A DNA stretch of 64,000 bases from Bacilli bacterium (GTDB lineage Bacteria > Bacillota_I > Bacilli_A > RF39 > UBA660): assembly GCA_017409785.1 (NCBI GenBank), contig JAFQSD010000002.1:98597-162596 (forward strand). Direction: 5' to 3'. A program made the position numbers and the translations under genes. This document shows positions 54,672 to 63,900 of the stretch, in pieces. A model generated the notes under the pieces. That model saw nothing but the letters and a program-made list of their open reading frames with translations, was not told where the DNA came from and did not search any database. The stretch's first letter is position 1; each line of letters begins with the position of its first letter.

Positions 54672-54714
54672 AAAATCACTCCTATCATCATTATAGCATA
54701 ACTTTTTTCAAAAT

Positions 54715-54733
54715 AAAAAAGAGGTTTCCCTCT
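54715..54733 (-). terminator. Terminator of the nucleotidyltransferase gene
   Basis: AGAGG-GAAA-CCTCT followed by T6 on the minus strand. Confidence 0.85.
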
Positions 54734-55337
54734 ACCATTCAATAATTTTTAGTTTTTCCCACTTATTTTTCCATCTATTAGCTCTTTCCACATAATGTTT
54801 CTTCTCAAAATCTCTCTTTACTGGTCTAATAGTCATAGAAAAAATATCATTTAAGCCATATGGACTATGTATTTTAAACTTACCATTTTCCAGTCTAACC
54901 CCTACACAAGTAACTGTTGCTCCCCAACTAGCAACAGCATCTTCTACACTTGTATATTTCTTTTTATCTGTACCATATTTTTCATTATACCAAATATGTA
55001 CTCTAGCTTGATTCTTAATGTCTACTAATGCATCAATATCTTTTAATCTATTACTTAACTCTTTAATAATAATATCTTCAGCTTCATAACTTTCATCTTC
55101 ATCATAATAAACAATATCGAAATCTTTTATTCCATAATTTAAATCATTACCATGATAATAATTAAATACTGTTTGATTAACTCCACCAGCACCAACATAA
55201 TAATTTTTAAAAACAGGATTATCTTTAGCATACTCTTCAAGTATTTCTAAAATTCTAATAAGTTTATCATTCTGTCTAAGAATCTTTTCTAATATATCTA
55301 GTTGAATATCAATAGATTTATTATATCCATCTAACAT
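54732..55337 (-). CDS. DUF925-type nucleotidyltransferase-fold protein
   Basis: The product has about 201 residues from ATG 55337 (AGGTGA upstream). It contains NYYVGAGGVNQTVFNYYHG, DFDIVYYDEDESYEAED, VDIKNQARVHIWYNEKYG and SPYGLNDIFSMTIRP. These match the DUF925/NTP_transf_6 family, a nucleotidyltransferase fold with a DxD metal site but unknown substrate. It is 5 bp from the DUF5662-like gene, so they form an operon. Confidence 0.88.
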   Translation of the reverse strand: MLDGYNKSIDIQLDILEKILRQNDKLIRILEILEEYAKDNPVFKNYYVGAGGVNQTVFNYYHGNDLNYGIKDFDIVYYDEDESYEAEDIIIKELSNRLKDIDALVDIKNQARVHIWYNEKYGTDKKKYTSVEDAVASWGATVTCVGVRLENGKFKIHSPYGLNDIFSMTIRPVKRDFEKKHYVERANRWKNKWEKLKIIEW

Positions 55338-55345
55338 CAAATCAC

Positions 55346-55906
55346 CTATCTTGTGTATCTTCTATATATTTCAGTTAAATATTCTTTCTTTAATACTGCA
55401 TCAAGTCCCTTTTTAGCAACATCAGTATAAATTTTTGTTAATAATTTATCCATCTTCGGATGAATTCTTGCTTTTTCTCTTGTTCTTAACCAATACCCCA
55501 TTTGATATTCATTATTCCACTCTTTACCTTGATAAATCATTCCTGCTGCTAAACTATCACATACCATTTCAACAAAATATTGATATGGCATTATTGGAGA
55601 TTCTATTTCAGCATTATAATCATACCAATATTCATAATGATGTTTATTTCTTCCTATATGATGAAGCCATGCTCTAGAATATCCATTTTCAATCTTACAA
55701 TTTCTAATTGGGCTATAACTTCCTTCATAATATTTAACACCTTCCCAAAATTCTTCAGGACTATATTTTGATAAATCATGAAGTAACCCTCTCCAAGGTT
55801 CTCCCGCTTTACAACATAAACAAAAAACTTTAAATCTATGTCTATTTACTAAATGTAAATGTTTAAAAAACTTAGCTACTGTAATTTTGTATTCTACTTT
55901 TTTCAT
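55346..55906 (-). CDS. DUF5662-like HD-type protein
   Basis: The 186-residue cytosolic protein contains GLLHDLSKYSPEEF and AWLHHIGRNKHHYEYWYDY, giving an HD-like His-Asp pair with further His residues suited to metal binding. The pattern matches the clostridial DUF5662 family of unknown function. It is the first gene of a pair with the nucleotidyltransferase. Confidence 0.8.
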   Translation of the reverse strand: MKKVEYKITVAKFFKHLHLVNRHRFKVFCLCCKAGEPWRGLLHDLSKYSPEEFWEGVKYYEGSYSPIRNCKIENGYSRAWLHHIGRNKHHYEYWYDYNAEIESPIMPYQYFVEMVCDSLAAGMIYQGKEWNNEYQMGYWLRTREKARIHPKMDKLLTKIYTDVAKKGLDAVLKKEYLTEIYRRYTR

Positions 55907-55941
55907 ACTACTTCACCTAAAACTAATTATATCATTTCCAA

Positions 55942-55973
55942 TAAAAAAAGTGAAATTACACTTATTTCACTTT
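55942..55973 (-). terminator. Terminator of the XRE-family regulator
   Basis: AAAGTGAAAT/ATTTCACTTT hairpin followed by T7 on the minus strand. Confidence 0.85.
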
Positions 55974-56004
55974 ACATCTATAAAACATCTAAAATTTTTT
56001 TCTT

Positions 56005-57003
56005 CTAAAGTCCATCTTCATAAACTATATAACTTTGTGGATTTTCAACCTCAACATAATGAATTGTTCCAAGTTCAACACTTAAATCGTAAACTAACAA
56101 AAGCATATCTAAATCATAATTAATAACTTCCTCAAAAGTCTTATTCTTCTTTTTATATAAATCAGACTTCATAAACACATCAAATTTTTCTAAGTAATCT
56201 TTTAATCTAATATTATCTTCACTATCATTATCATCGATTTTTTCTCTAACCGACACAATATTCTTAATACAATTACTTTCATTAATATATTTATTAATTT
56301 CATTCAATTCACTAAATTTAACATTACTTCTACTAATATAACTTGTTTTACTTTGTAATTTTTCAAATTCTTTACCAGACATATTAATATTTAATTCATC
56401 ATAATAACAACTATAAACATATTTAGTTAATAATTGTACATTTTCTTCATACTTCTTATCTTCAATATCAAAGTTTTTAAGTTTATCACCAAATCCCATT
56501 ACTACCTTTTGTCCTGCCGGATACAAAACATTTTCTCCTTCAGTTATATCATACAAATTATCAACAATTTCACCAGTCAAATTTAAATATATGCTAAGAT
56601 CTCCCGGCGACTCATTAATAAATCGAGTTTTATCATAACTCCTCTTACCAATAATAATACCAACTATCAATAGTATATCAACAATAATAAAAACAATAAG
56701 AAATGCTAAAATCCTATTTTCTTTCTGAATTTTATTTTTTTCTTTTATAGTTTTAATCAAATTTTCTTCAGACTTTTCTATATAATTTTTTTCCAATCTT
56801 TCACCAGCTAATAATTCATTCAACGAAACATTAAAAATATTACTCAAACTTTGTAATAACGAAATATCAGGCACACCTCTACCATTTTCCCATTTACTAA
56901 CAGCCCTATCAGTAACATTTAACTTATCCGCAAGTTCTTGCTGAGTCATCTTATTTTCTTTACGAAGTTTTGCAATAAACTTTCCAATTTCGATTTGATT
57001 CAT
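56005..57003 (-). CDS. XRE-family regulator with membrane anchor
   Basis: ATG 57003 behind AAAGGAAG is the likely start, giving 332 residues. An N-terminal HTH_3 domain (IGKFIAKLRKENKMTQQELADKLNVTDRAVSKWENGRGVPD) is followed by one membrane helix near residue 100 and an extracytoplasmic C-terminal domain of about 210 residues. Such proteins sense an outside or membrane signal and regulate transcription from the membrane. The target is unknown; no inverted operator was found nearby. Confidence 0.85.
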   Translation of the reverse strand: MNQIEIGKFIAKLRKENKMTQQELADKLNVTDRAVSKWENGRGVPDISLLQSLSNIFNVSLNELLAGERLEKNYIEKSEENLIKTIKEKNKIQKENRILAFLIVFIIVDILLIVGIIIGKRSYDKTRFINESPGDLSIYLNLTGEIVDNLYDITEGENVLYPAGQKVVMGFGDKLKNFDIEDKKYEENVQLLTKYVYSCYYDELNINMSGKEFEKLQSKTSYISRSNVKFSELNEINKYINESNCIKNIVSVREKIDDNDSEDNIRLKDYLEKFDVFMKSDLYKKKNKTFEEVINYDLDMLLLVYDLSVELGTIHYVEVENPQSYIVYEDGL

Positions 57004-57074
57004 ATTATTACTTCCTTTCATAACAAATTATATTACAAATTATTTAATTTGTATCCAAACGATGCGTAGAGTTA

Positions 57075-57101
57075 AATAAAAGAACATTAAAAAATGTTCT
57101 T
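57075..57101 (-). terminator. Terminator of the serine hydrolase gene
   Basis: AAGAACATT/AATGTTCTT hairpin with a T-rich run on the minus strand. Confidence 0.75.
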
Positions 57102-57666
57102 ACAACAACGTACTAATCAATTCATTTAACTCGAAAATCTTATAAATATTATGATATCCATCAAAATGATTATACCCCTCTAGATATATTCCAATACATC
57201 CTGTATCTTCAATAAATCTCATAAACTTTTCATTATTATTATCATCTTCATCAGAATATAAACAATACTTTTTACAATCCATACTTTTAATATATTCAAA
57301 CACATCTTTACTTACATAAGATTGTTTCTTAACCTCAACAATATAATCAGTTCTACTACTTGGATATTCATATACTCCTCCAGGAGCAACTGCAATATAA
57401 CTATTAGGTACATAATCAAATTCTTTACAAAATCTCACAAAATATGCGTTTCCAATTGAATGACCAATCACAATAGAATCAGAGTTTAAAATACCATTAT
57501 TTAAATATTCTACTAAAATATCCCTAAACTTTTCATAACGAGACTCTGCTCTAATAGGAAACTCTGGCATATAAACATCTATACTATTAAAAGATTCTTT
57601 AATATCTGCTCCCCATATTTTTAAAGTATCACCATTAAGTGAATGTAAAATAAAAATATTTTTCAT
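57100..57666 (-). CDS. RBBP9-like alpha/beta serine hydrolase
   Basis: The 188-residue protein has a short alpha/beta hydrolase fold: NIFILHSLNGD, the nucleophile elbow IVIGHSIGNAYF (Ser near 69), acid in YSDEDDNN and the His in GYNHFDGYH. Small RBBP9/YdeN-like hydrolases act on unknown esters or amides. It is monocistronic, with GGTGATTTA before the ATG. Confidence 0.83.
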   Translation of the reverse strand: MKNIFILHSLNGDTLKIWGADIKESFNSIDVYMPEFPIRAESRYEKFRDILVEYLNNGILNSDSIVIGHSIGNAYFVRFCKEFDYVPNSYIAVAPGGVYEYPSSRTDYIVEVKKQSYVSKDVFEYIKSMDCKKYCLYSDEDDNNNEKFMRFIEDTGCIGIYLEGYNHFDGYHNIYKIFELNELISTLL

Positions 57667-57709
57667 AAATAAATCACCTACTATAATTCACATCAATTAT
57701 ATCATAAAA

Positions 57710-57737
57710 CAAAAAAAGAACATCATACGATGTTCTT
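57710..57737 (-). terminator. Terminator of tRNA-His
   Basis: AAGAACATC/GATGTTCTT hairpin with a T7 run on the minus strand. Confidence 0.88.
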
Positions 57738-57749
57738 ATTTTACCTATA

Positions 57750-57826
57750 TGGGGCGGCATAAGGGAATCGAACCCTTGCATACTAGTGCCACAAACTAGC
57801 GTGTTAACCACTTCACCAATGCCGCC
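57750..57826 (-). tRNA. tRNA-His(GUG)
   Basis: The 77-nt gene has a genome-encoded G-1 paired to C73, acceptor GCGGCAT/ATGCCGC, anticodon stem CTAGT/ACTAG with loop TTGTGGC giving GUG, and encoded CCA. Confidence 0.95.
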
Positions 57827-57846
57827 ATAACTGAGTTGACTTCTTT

Positions 57847-57875
57847 ATTTTATTACATAACTTCACAAAAAGCAA
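57847..57875 (-). promoter_or_regulatory. Promoter of tRNA-His
   Basis: TTGCTT (57870-57875), 17-bp spacer, TAAAAT (57847-57852), about 20 bp before the tRNA. Confidence 0.55.
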
Positions 57876-57937
57876 GTATTTTTTATAAAATTAACCCTTT
57901 TCTATATTTTGAATAAATTACTAAGAAGGGAGAAATT

Positions 57938-58390
57938 ATGAATAATTACAATTATTTAAATGAAGATTGGTATAAATCATTACCAACAAATCAATATTCA
58001 ATTAGAAATATGAATACTATGAATAATGGAACTCAACTAGTTAACCCTACTGAAGGTTACAACAGAGGAAACTTATTCGCAAATTTATATGACCAATATA
58101 AAAATTATCGACCAGAAACACTACGTGCTTCTAATGAGCAAGAAAGATTATTTCTAGAACTTTCTAGAAATCATTTCGCAGCTCATGAACTAAATTTATA
58201 TTTAGACTTAAATCCAGATGATGTTTCTATGATTAGATTATTTAATGACTATCGTGAAAAATGCGATCAATTAACCAAAGAATATGAAAGAAAATACGGA
58301 CCACTAACAGTTAAGAGTGATGTCTTAAATCAAGCCCCATTTATGTGGGAAAAAAGTCCATGGCCATGGGAGGATAGATTTAATGTTTAA
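57938..58390 (+). CDS. CotJA-CotJB fusion-like spore coat protein
   Basis: The 150-residue protein has an N-terminal CotJA-like segment (about 35-65: NPTEGYNRGNLFANLYDQYKNYRP) and a C-terminal CotJB domain (RLFLELSRNHFAAHELNLYLDLNPDD... YERKYGPL ... WEKSPWPWEDRF). In Bacillus these are separate genes, cotJA and cotJB, next to cotJC. It overlaps the CotJC gene by 8 bp. The proteins are mother-cell spore coat components. Start ATG 57938 follows AAGGGAGAAATT. Confidence 0.8.
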   Translation: MNNYNYLNEDWYKSLPTNQYSIRNMNTMNNGTQLVNPTEGYNRGNLFANLYDQYKNYRPETLRASNEQERLFLELSRNHFAAHELNLYLDLNPDDVSMIRLFNDYREKCDQLTKEYERKYGPLTVKSDVLNQAPFMWEKSPWPWEDRFNV

Positions 58391-59039
58391 TTATAATAAA
58401 AGATTACAGTATCCTGTAAATATTAAAAAGAAAGATCTTAGAATGGCTAAATATTTAGTTACACAATATGGTGGTTCAAATGGAGAACTTGCTGCAGCAC
58501 TTCGCTATTTGAACCAACGTTATACAATGCCAGACTCTAAAGGAAAAGCTCTACTAACAGATATTGGAACAGAAGAACTTGCTCACGTTGAAATGATTTC
58601 TACTATGATTTATCAATTAATGAAAGATGCCACTATGGATGAATTACGTGAAGCTGGACTAGATACTCACTATGCTGAACATAGTAAAGCTTTATATCCA
58701 ACAGATGCTAATGGCGTACCTTTTACAGTAGCCTACTTTGCAACAACTGGAGACCCATTAGCAGATATTTCCGAAAACATGGCCGCTGAACAAAAAGCCA
58801 GAGCAGTCTATGAAAATCTAATCGACCTAACTACCGATCCAGATGTTATTGGTCCACTATTATGGTTAAGACAAAGAGAAATAGTTCACTTCACAAGATT
58901 TAAAGAACTATTCGAACATTATGAAAAAATGATTAAAAATGGTCAAATGAAAAAAGTAAATATGATGGACCAAATAAATCAAAATACCAATACAAATAAC
59001 ATTATCTTTAATAATATGAATGAATTCATGAGAGATTAA
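58383..59039 (+). CDS. cotJC: CotJC, manganese-catalase-like spore coat protein
   Basis: The 218-residue protein shows the four-helix ferritin-like di-manganese fold: GGSNGELAAALRYLNQRYTMP, the metal-ligand EELAHVEMISTMI, AAEQKARAVYENL and REIVHFTRFKELF. The Glu/His ligands of manganese catalase are retained. It is coupled to the CotJAB fusion by an 8-bp overlap. CotJC is a coat protein in Bacillus and Clostridium, though manganese catalase homologues also exist in non-sporulating bacteria. The C terminus is Asn-rich. Confidence 0.9.
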   Translation: MFNYNKRLQYPVNIKKKDLRMAKYLVTQYGGSNGELAAALRYLNQRYTMPDSKGKALLTDIGTEELAHVEMISTMIYQLMKDATMDELREAGLDTHYAEHSKALYPTDANGVPFTVAYFATTGDPLADISENMAAEQKARAVYENLIDLTTDPDVIGPLLWLRQREIVHFTRFKELFEHYEKMIKNGQMKKVNMMDQINQNTNTNNIIFNNMNEFMRD

Positions 59040-59059
59040 AGAAGTAATACTTCTTTTTT
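59038..59059 (+). terminator. Terminator of the cotJ operon
   Basis: AAAGAAGT/ACTTCTTT stem with a three-base loop and T-rich tail. Confidence 0.8.
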
Positions 59060-59107
59060 CTTTTTAAATTAAATATGCTATACTTAGAATATAAGGAGTA
59101 ACAAAAT

Positions 59108-59977
59108 ATGATAGATTTACATACACATACAAAACATTCTGATGGTTCATCGTCAACTGAAGAACTATTAAAAGAAGCTGAAAAACAAGGAATAAGCATT
59201 CTTTCAATAACTGATCATAATACAATTGCAGCCTATAACGATTTAAAAGATTATGGTACAAGAACATTATTTAAAGGAAAAATAATTACTGGTGTTGAAA
59301 TAACAACAACATATAAAGGAGAAGTTATTGAAGTACTAGGATATAATTTTAATCTAAAGAAAATGCAAGAACTATTAGAACAAAATGTTCTTACCTTTGA
59401 ACAAAAACAATTAAAAGAATTTGAACTAATTAAAAAACAATATCGTAAGATTGGTGTTATGTTTGATGAAGCAAATATTAAATTTAATCCAAAAGTAGAA
59501 TCATCACGAGTATCCTTCGTTCAAGAAATAAAAAAATATAGAGAAAATGATAAATTCTTCTTATTCGAAGAATCATTAAAAACAGATACTGGATTCACTA
59601 GAAATGAAATATTTAATCCAAAGAGTCCATTATATGTTGATGTGTCTTCTCTATTCCCATCATTAGAAAAAACAATTGATATAATTCATGATGCAGATGG
59701 GCTAGCATTCTTAGCCCATACGTATGCATACTCACAAAATATTTCTAAAGATTTAATTAATATTATTAGAAACTATGACCTAGATGGTCTAGAGTGTTTC
59801 TACACAACATTCACAAAAGAACAATCTCGTTACTTAGTTGATCTATGTATTGAAAGAAATATGTATATGTGTGGCGGAAGTGATTTCCATGGTACTAGAA
59901 AAACAAATCACAATATTGGAACAGGAAATAATAACTTAAATATTGATGAAGCCACAATTAGTAATTGGCTAAAATAG
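59108..59977 (+). CDS. PHP-domain phosphoesterase
   Basis: The 289-residue protein has the PHP motifs DLHTHTKHSDG, SITDHNTI, GVEIT (Glu) and LAHTYAYS, and GGSDFHGTRK near the C terminus, so the metal-binding His/Asp set is complete. PHP proteins hydrolyse nucleotide 3',5'-bisphosphates (YciV-like) or other phosphoesters; the substrate is not determined. Start ATG 59108 follows AAGGAGTAACAAA. It is followed 11 bp later by an HD-domain hydrolase. Confidence 0.9.
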   Translation: MIDLHTHTKHSDGSSSTEELLKEAEKQGISILSITDHNTIAAYNDLKDYGTRTLFKGKIITGVEITTTYKGEVIEVLGYNFNLKKMQELLEQNVLTFEQKQLKEFELIKKQYRKIGVMFDEANIKFNPKVESSRVSFVQEIKKYRENDKFFLFEESLKTDTGFTRNEIFNPKSPLYVDVSSLFPSLEKTIDIIHDADGLAFLAHTYAYSQNISKDLINIIRNYDLDGLECFYTTFTKEQSRYLVDLCIERNMYMCGGSDFHGTRKTNHNIGTGNNNLNIDEATISNWLK

Positions 59978-59988
59978 AAAGGATTATT

Positions 59989-60561
59989 ATGACTATAACA
60001 GAACAAATTAAAGAAGAACTTTTAAAAAGAACAAATGCTCAAAAAGAAAAAGAAAACTTTGATTTTTGGGAAGACCATATTAAATATGTAGTAAAAAATG
60101 CTCTTGAACTTGCAGATGCCTATAATGCTGATAAAGAAATCGTAGAATTAGGTGCTCTACTTCATGATATTGCTATGCCATCAAAAATTGGTCCACGTGA
60201 AGAACATCATATTTATGGAGCCCAAATTGCAGAAGAATTACTAACAAAATATAACTATCCAAAAGACAGAATTGAACGAGTAAAACAATGTGTATTAAAT
60301 CATCGTGGAAGTAAAGATTTACCAAGAAATACTCTTGAAGAAGAAATAATTGCTGATGCTGATGTAATAGCTCACTTCGACTGTATTCCCACTCTATTTA
60401 GTCTAGCTTATCAAAGACTAAATCTTAATATTGAAGAAGGAACTAAATACGTTAAAGATAAACTAGCTCGAGACTATAATAAATTAAGTCCTCGTACAAA
60501 AGAACATCTAAAAGATAGATATGAAAATATCTTAAAAGTATTATTCGTAGATAAAGACTAA
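59989..60561 (+). CDS. HD-domain phosphohydrolase
   Basis: ATG 59989 behind AAAGGA is the likely start; a TTG upstream lies in the previous gene's 3' end. The 190-residue protein has an HD metal site: FWEDHIKYVVKNALELA, ALLHDIAMPSK, EEHHIYGAQIAEELL, LNHRGSKDLP, and DADVIAHFD. It probably hydrolyses nucleotides or other phosphoesters, and shares the transcript of the PHP protein. Confidence 0.9.
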   Translation: MTITEQIKEELLKRTNAQKEKENFDFWEDHIKYVVKNALELADAYNADKEIVELGALLHDIAMPSKIGPREEHHIYGAQIAEELLTKYNYPKDRIERVKQCVLNHRGSKDLPRNTLEEEIIADADVIAHFDCIPTLFSLAYQRLNLNIEEGTKYVKDKLARDYNKLSPRTKEHLKDRYENILKVLFVDKD

Positions 60562-60592
60562 AATAACTTATTCTTCCGAATAAGTTATATCA
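60562..60592 (+). terminator. Shared convergent hairpin
   Basis: ATAACTTATTC-TTCC-GAATAAGTTAT, an 11-bp stem between convergent genes. It lacks a strong T run on either strand, so termination is less certain. Confidence 0.45.
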
Positions 60593-62031
60593 TAATTACT
60601 AGGACCTTCTATAGATTTACCATCTATATCAAACCTAGAACCATGACATGGACAATCCCATGTCTTTTCTATTTCATTAAAAATTAAACTACATTTCATA
60701 TGTGGACATAAGTTATAAACTATATGTTCATGATTATCATCATCAATATAAATACCTACATTCTTCCCATTTCTTTTTTCAAATCTAACTCTATCAGAAT
60801 ACCATTCTTTATTCTTACTAACTTTAGTTTTTATAAATGAATATGCACTACTCCAAAGTGCTACTGGAAACTTTAGAAAATTACCAATATTAAGTTTTCT
60901 ATTTGGCGAAAATAATTCAATATATCTATTCTTTCTATCTAGTATAAGATCAGAAATTATTTTCCCAGCCAAACTTCCATTAGTCATTCCCCAAGTATTA
61001 TAACCAGTACCAATAAAAATATTACTATCATTAATTCTTCCAATATACGGTAACAAATCATTAGTCACAATATCTTTATTTGACCAAACGTAATCAGCCT
61101 CTTCTTCTCGACATTGAAATAACTCTTCAAAATTCTTTTCTTCATCATTCTTCACACAATAATTATGTGAATTAGTTAAATAAAATTGATAAATATCCTT
61201 ATTATTTTCATAATACCTAGTAGAAATAATTGGTTTAGTTATATTAATCGCACTAAACTTATAATTCTTCTCTACTTTAAAGGCTTCAATATAAGACTTT
61301 TCTAAATACGCTTTAAATGGCATTAAAAAAGGAAATAAAAAATATGGATAATGAACTGCTATAACAACATATTTAGCTCTTATATTATAATCATCACTTT
61401 TACAAATATAATATCCATCATCATCTTCTTCTATAGAAATAATCTTTGTATCTTCATAAAATTTAATTCCTCTATCACAACAGATATTAACTAAACTACT
61501 TAAATACTTTAATGGATGAAAAACATAACTATCCTCAATAAAATAAGAAGTATTAATATTATCACCTGTAGGTAAAACATCACTTAATTTTAAATCAACC
61601 CCAAAGTCATTTAATAACTTAATTTCCTCCTCTATACTTTCAATATCATCATAATCAAAAACATATGAACTAACCTTTTCCAAATTACATTCTATTTTAT
61701 TAGAATCAATAATTGAATTAACTATTTTAATTGCTTCTTTTTGAGAATCCAAATATAATTTAGTTTTATTTCTACCATGATAATTAACTAATTTAGAATA
61801 TATATTTTCTTGTAAATAAGTAAGTTTACCAGTCGTTCTACTTGTAACTCCTTCCATCAATTTATTTTTTTCAACTAAACAAACTTTTAAATCACCTGTA
61901 CTTAGATGATAAGCCGTACTAATTCCAGTAATACCACCACCAACTACTAATACATCAACATTAATATCTTTATCTAACCTCTTAAAACTTTTCTTTTCTA
62001 ACTCATCTAACCATATACTAACATTTTTCAA
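60568..62031 (-). CDS. FAD-dependent oxidoreductase with C-terminal Rieske domain (YhfW-like)
   Basis: The 487-residue protein has a DAO-type FAD domain with DVLVVGGGITGISTAYHLS near residue 27, an SRTTGKLTY segment and GTGYNTWGMTNGSLAG near the end of the flavin domain. A [2Fe-2S] Rieske domain follows near residues 440-470 (LCPHMKC ... CPCHGSRFD). The layout matches Bacillus YhfW. It has no signal peptide. The electron acceptor is unknown. Confidence 0.92.
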   Translation of the reverse strand: MKNVSIWLDELEKKSFKRLDKDINVDVLVVGGGITGISTAYHLSTGDLKVCLVEKNKLMEGVTSRTTGKLTYLQENIYSKLVNYHGRNKTKLYLDSQKEAIKIVNSIIDSNKIECNLEKVSSYVFDYDDIESIEEEIKLLNDFGVDLKLSDVLPTGDNINTSYFIEDSYVFHPLKYLSSLVNICCDRGIKFYEDTKIISIEEDDDGYYICKSDDYNIRAKYVVIAVHYPYFLFPFLMPFKAYLEKSYIEAFKVEKNYKFSAINITKPIISTRYYENNKDIYQFYLTNSHNYCVKNDEEKNFEELFQCREEEADYVWSNKDIVTNDLLPYIGRINDSNIFIGTGYNTWGMTNGSLAGKIISDLILDRKNRYIELFSPNRKLNIGNFLKFPVALWSSAYSFIKTKVSKNKEWYSDRVRFEKRNGKNVGIYIDDDNHEHIVYNLCPHMKCSLIFNEIEKTWDCPCHGSRFDIDGKSIEGPSNYDITYSEE

Positions 62032-62105
62032 TTCAAATCACCATTATTAATATGAACATAAATAAACAAAATATGTTAAAATAAAAATATATTTAAGGAG
62101 ACACT

Positions 62106-62672
62106 ATGAAAGAAAAATTAATTGATTTATTAAAAACATATTTAGAATTATTCCCAGAAGAACAAGAAAGACAACAAATTTTATTAAAATATTTAGAAAC
62201 AGCAACAGATGAAGAACTAACTGACTGGAATAATTTTAATGGTCATCTTGTTGCCGGTGGTTTCATATATGCTATATCAGAAAAGAAATTCCTAGTTCTT
62301 TACCACAAAGATCTAAAGATGTATCTATATCCTGGAGGACACATTGATAAAGATGATAAAACTACATTAGAAGCTGCTCTTAGAGAAATAAAAGAAGAAA
62401 CTTCTCTAGAAGATTTAACTCAATTAACTTTAGAAAATGATCCACTTCTTCCAATTGACATTGATACACATATTATTCCATATAATGAATATCGTAATTT
62501 ACCAGAACATTACCACTTTGAAACAAGATATTTATTTACAACCCCAACTACAGAAAATGTATCAATTGATGAAAATGAATCATCTACTTACAAATGGATT
62601 GATATAAACGAATTAGAACAAGATCCAAACTATGGAAAAATAGTTTCTAAAATTAAAAGATTAATTAAATAA
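62106..62672 (+). CDS. Nudix hydrolase
   Basis: The 188-residue protein has a helical N-terminal extension (about 1-45) then a Nudix fold with box GGHIDKDDKTTLEAALREIKEET near residues 77-100. Substrate unknown. A TAAGGAGACACT site precedes ATG 62106. Ten bp downstream lies a flavodoxin-like reductase gene in the same transcript. Confidence 0.92.
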   Translation: MKEKLIDLLKTYLELFPEEQERQQILLKYLETATDEELTDWNNFNGHLVAGGFIYAISEKKFLVLYHKDLKMYLYPGGHIDKDDKTTLEAALREIKEETSLEDLTQLTLENDPLLPIDIDTHIIPYNEYRNLPEHYHFETRYLFTTPTTENVSIDENESSTYKWIDINELEQDPNYGKIVSKIKRLIK

Positions 62673-62681
62673 GGAGGCACT

Positions 62682-63221
62682 ATGAACTTATTAATAAATG
62701 GTAGTAATCGTGAAAAAAATAATTATAATATTTTAAATGATATAAAATCAGACAACGATGAACTAATTTCTCTAGCTAATAAAAATATTAAATTTTGTAT
62801 TGGCTGTAACTCATGTTTAAACAAACTAGAAAATCACTGTGTTTTAAATGATTACATTACAGAGATATATTCTAAAATATTAAAAGCAGACAAAATAGTA
62901 TTCGCAAGTCCTCTTTATATGAGTAATATAACTGCTACATTAAAAGCATTAATTGATAGACTTGCTCCATTCTACTATCATTCCCTATTTCAAGGTAAAG
63001 AAATATCTTTAATACTAACAGGCCAAGGAACAGAAGAAGAAAATGAAACTGAAATAAAAGCTATCATCGATTACTTCACAGGAATTAGTGAATGGATGGA
63101 TTTTAAATTTAAATTTCTAGCTTATTTTACAAGTGGTGATTTAAAAAATATTGATGATGTTAAAATTGCCAATATAGATTATGATCAAAAAATAAATAAA
63201 ATAAAAGAAGAATTAAACTAA
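62682..63221 (+). CDS. NADPH-dependent FMN reductase-like flavodoxin-fold protein
   Basis: The 179-residue protein has a flavodoxin-type start (NLLINGSNREKNNYNIL), a CIGCNSCLNKLENHC cluster of three or four Cys, ASPLYMSNITATLKALIDRL, and GQGTEEEN. The Cys-rich loop is common in iron-sulfur flavoprotein-like NAD(P)H:quinone reductases. Its partner is unknown. It shares a transcript with the upstream Nudix gene. Confidence 0.87.
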   Translation: MNLLINGSNREKNNYNILNDIKSDNDELISLANKNIKFCIGCNSCLNKLENHCVLNDYITEIYSKILKADKIVFASPLYMSNITATLKALIDRLAPFYYHSLFQGKEISLILTGQGTEEENETEIKAIIDYFTGISEWMDFKFKFLAYFTSGDLKNIDDVKIANIDYDQKINKIKEELN

Positions 63222-63232
63222 TTATTTAAATC

Positions 63233-63263
63233 AAAAAAGTACATCTATTTAATGTGCTTTTTT
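63233..63263 (+). terminator. Terminator of the Nudix-flavodoxin operon
   Basis: AAAGTACAT/ATGTGCTTT stem (one G-U) followed by a T7 run. Confidence 0.75.
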
Positions 63264-63293
63264 TAATGTTATAATAAATATGAGGTGAATAAT

Positions 63294-63857
63294 ATGACAC
63301 TAGAAGATTTAGATAAAGAAGTCCACACTTGTAATAAATGTCAAAATCTTGTTGAAAAGTTTCCAAATAGTCCAACTGTCTACATTGGAAAAAATAATGA
63401 CATTGTTTTAATCGGAGAAGCACCGGCTAATAATGGTTGGAGAAAATCCCATAAACTATGGAAAGATACTAATGATAAAGTACTTCCAAGTGGTATCATT
63501 CTTCAAAAACTATTTGCTATTATTGAACGTGATATTTTTGATACCACATTTATCGAATCAGTAAAATGCTATCCACTAGATAGAAAAAACTTAAAAACAT
63601 GCTCTACTAATTGTAAAAATATTATGTTAAAACAATTAGAATTATTAAATCCAAAATTAATCATAACCTTAGGAGAATTTCCTACTAGAAATCTATTAAA
63701 CTTTAAATTTAAGAAATTCTCCGATGTCGTTGGAAATATTTATGAAGTAAATAATTATAAAATATTACCTATCTATCATCCAAGTCCAATATCACCAAAA
63801 AGTTATAAAGGAAATATTCCAATCTTTGAAGAATTAAAAAAACTATCAATTTTTTAA
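63294..63857 (+). CDS. Uracil-DNA glycosylase superfamily protein
   Basis: ATG 63294, behind GAGGTG, is preferred over the overlapping GTG. The 187-residue protein has CNKCQN near residue 14 and further Cys near 100-106, like the iron-sulfur UDG families, VLIGEAPANNGWRKSH (motif A region) and LPIYHPSPIS (motif C, His). Motif A differs from the usual GEAPG, so its exact uracil chemistry is uncertain. It acts in DNA repair, by inference. Confidence 0.82.
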   Translation: MTLEDLDKEVHTCNKCQNLVEKFPNSPTVYIGKNNDIVLIGEAPANNGWRKSHKLWKDTNDKVLPSGIILQKLFAIIERDIFDTTFIESVKCYPLDRKNLKTCSTNCKNIMLKQLELLNPKLIITLGEFPTRNLLNFKFKKFSDVVGNIYEVNNYKILPIYHPSPISPKSYKGNIPIFEELKKLSIF

Positions 63858-63866
63858 TATATATGT

Positions 63867-63877
63867 TATAATATGTG
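63867..63877 (+). promoter_or_regulatory. TATAATATG-type promoter of the right-edge gene
   Basis: GTTATAATATGTGCCAATAAAAGGAG, sharing the TATAATATG core with four other genes in the window. Confidence 0.5.
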
Positions 63878-63900
63878 CCAATAAAAGGAGATGGCCTATT

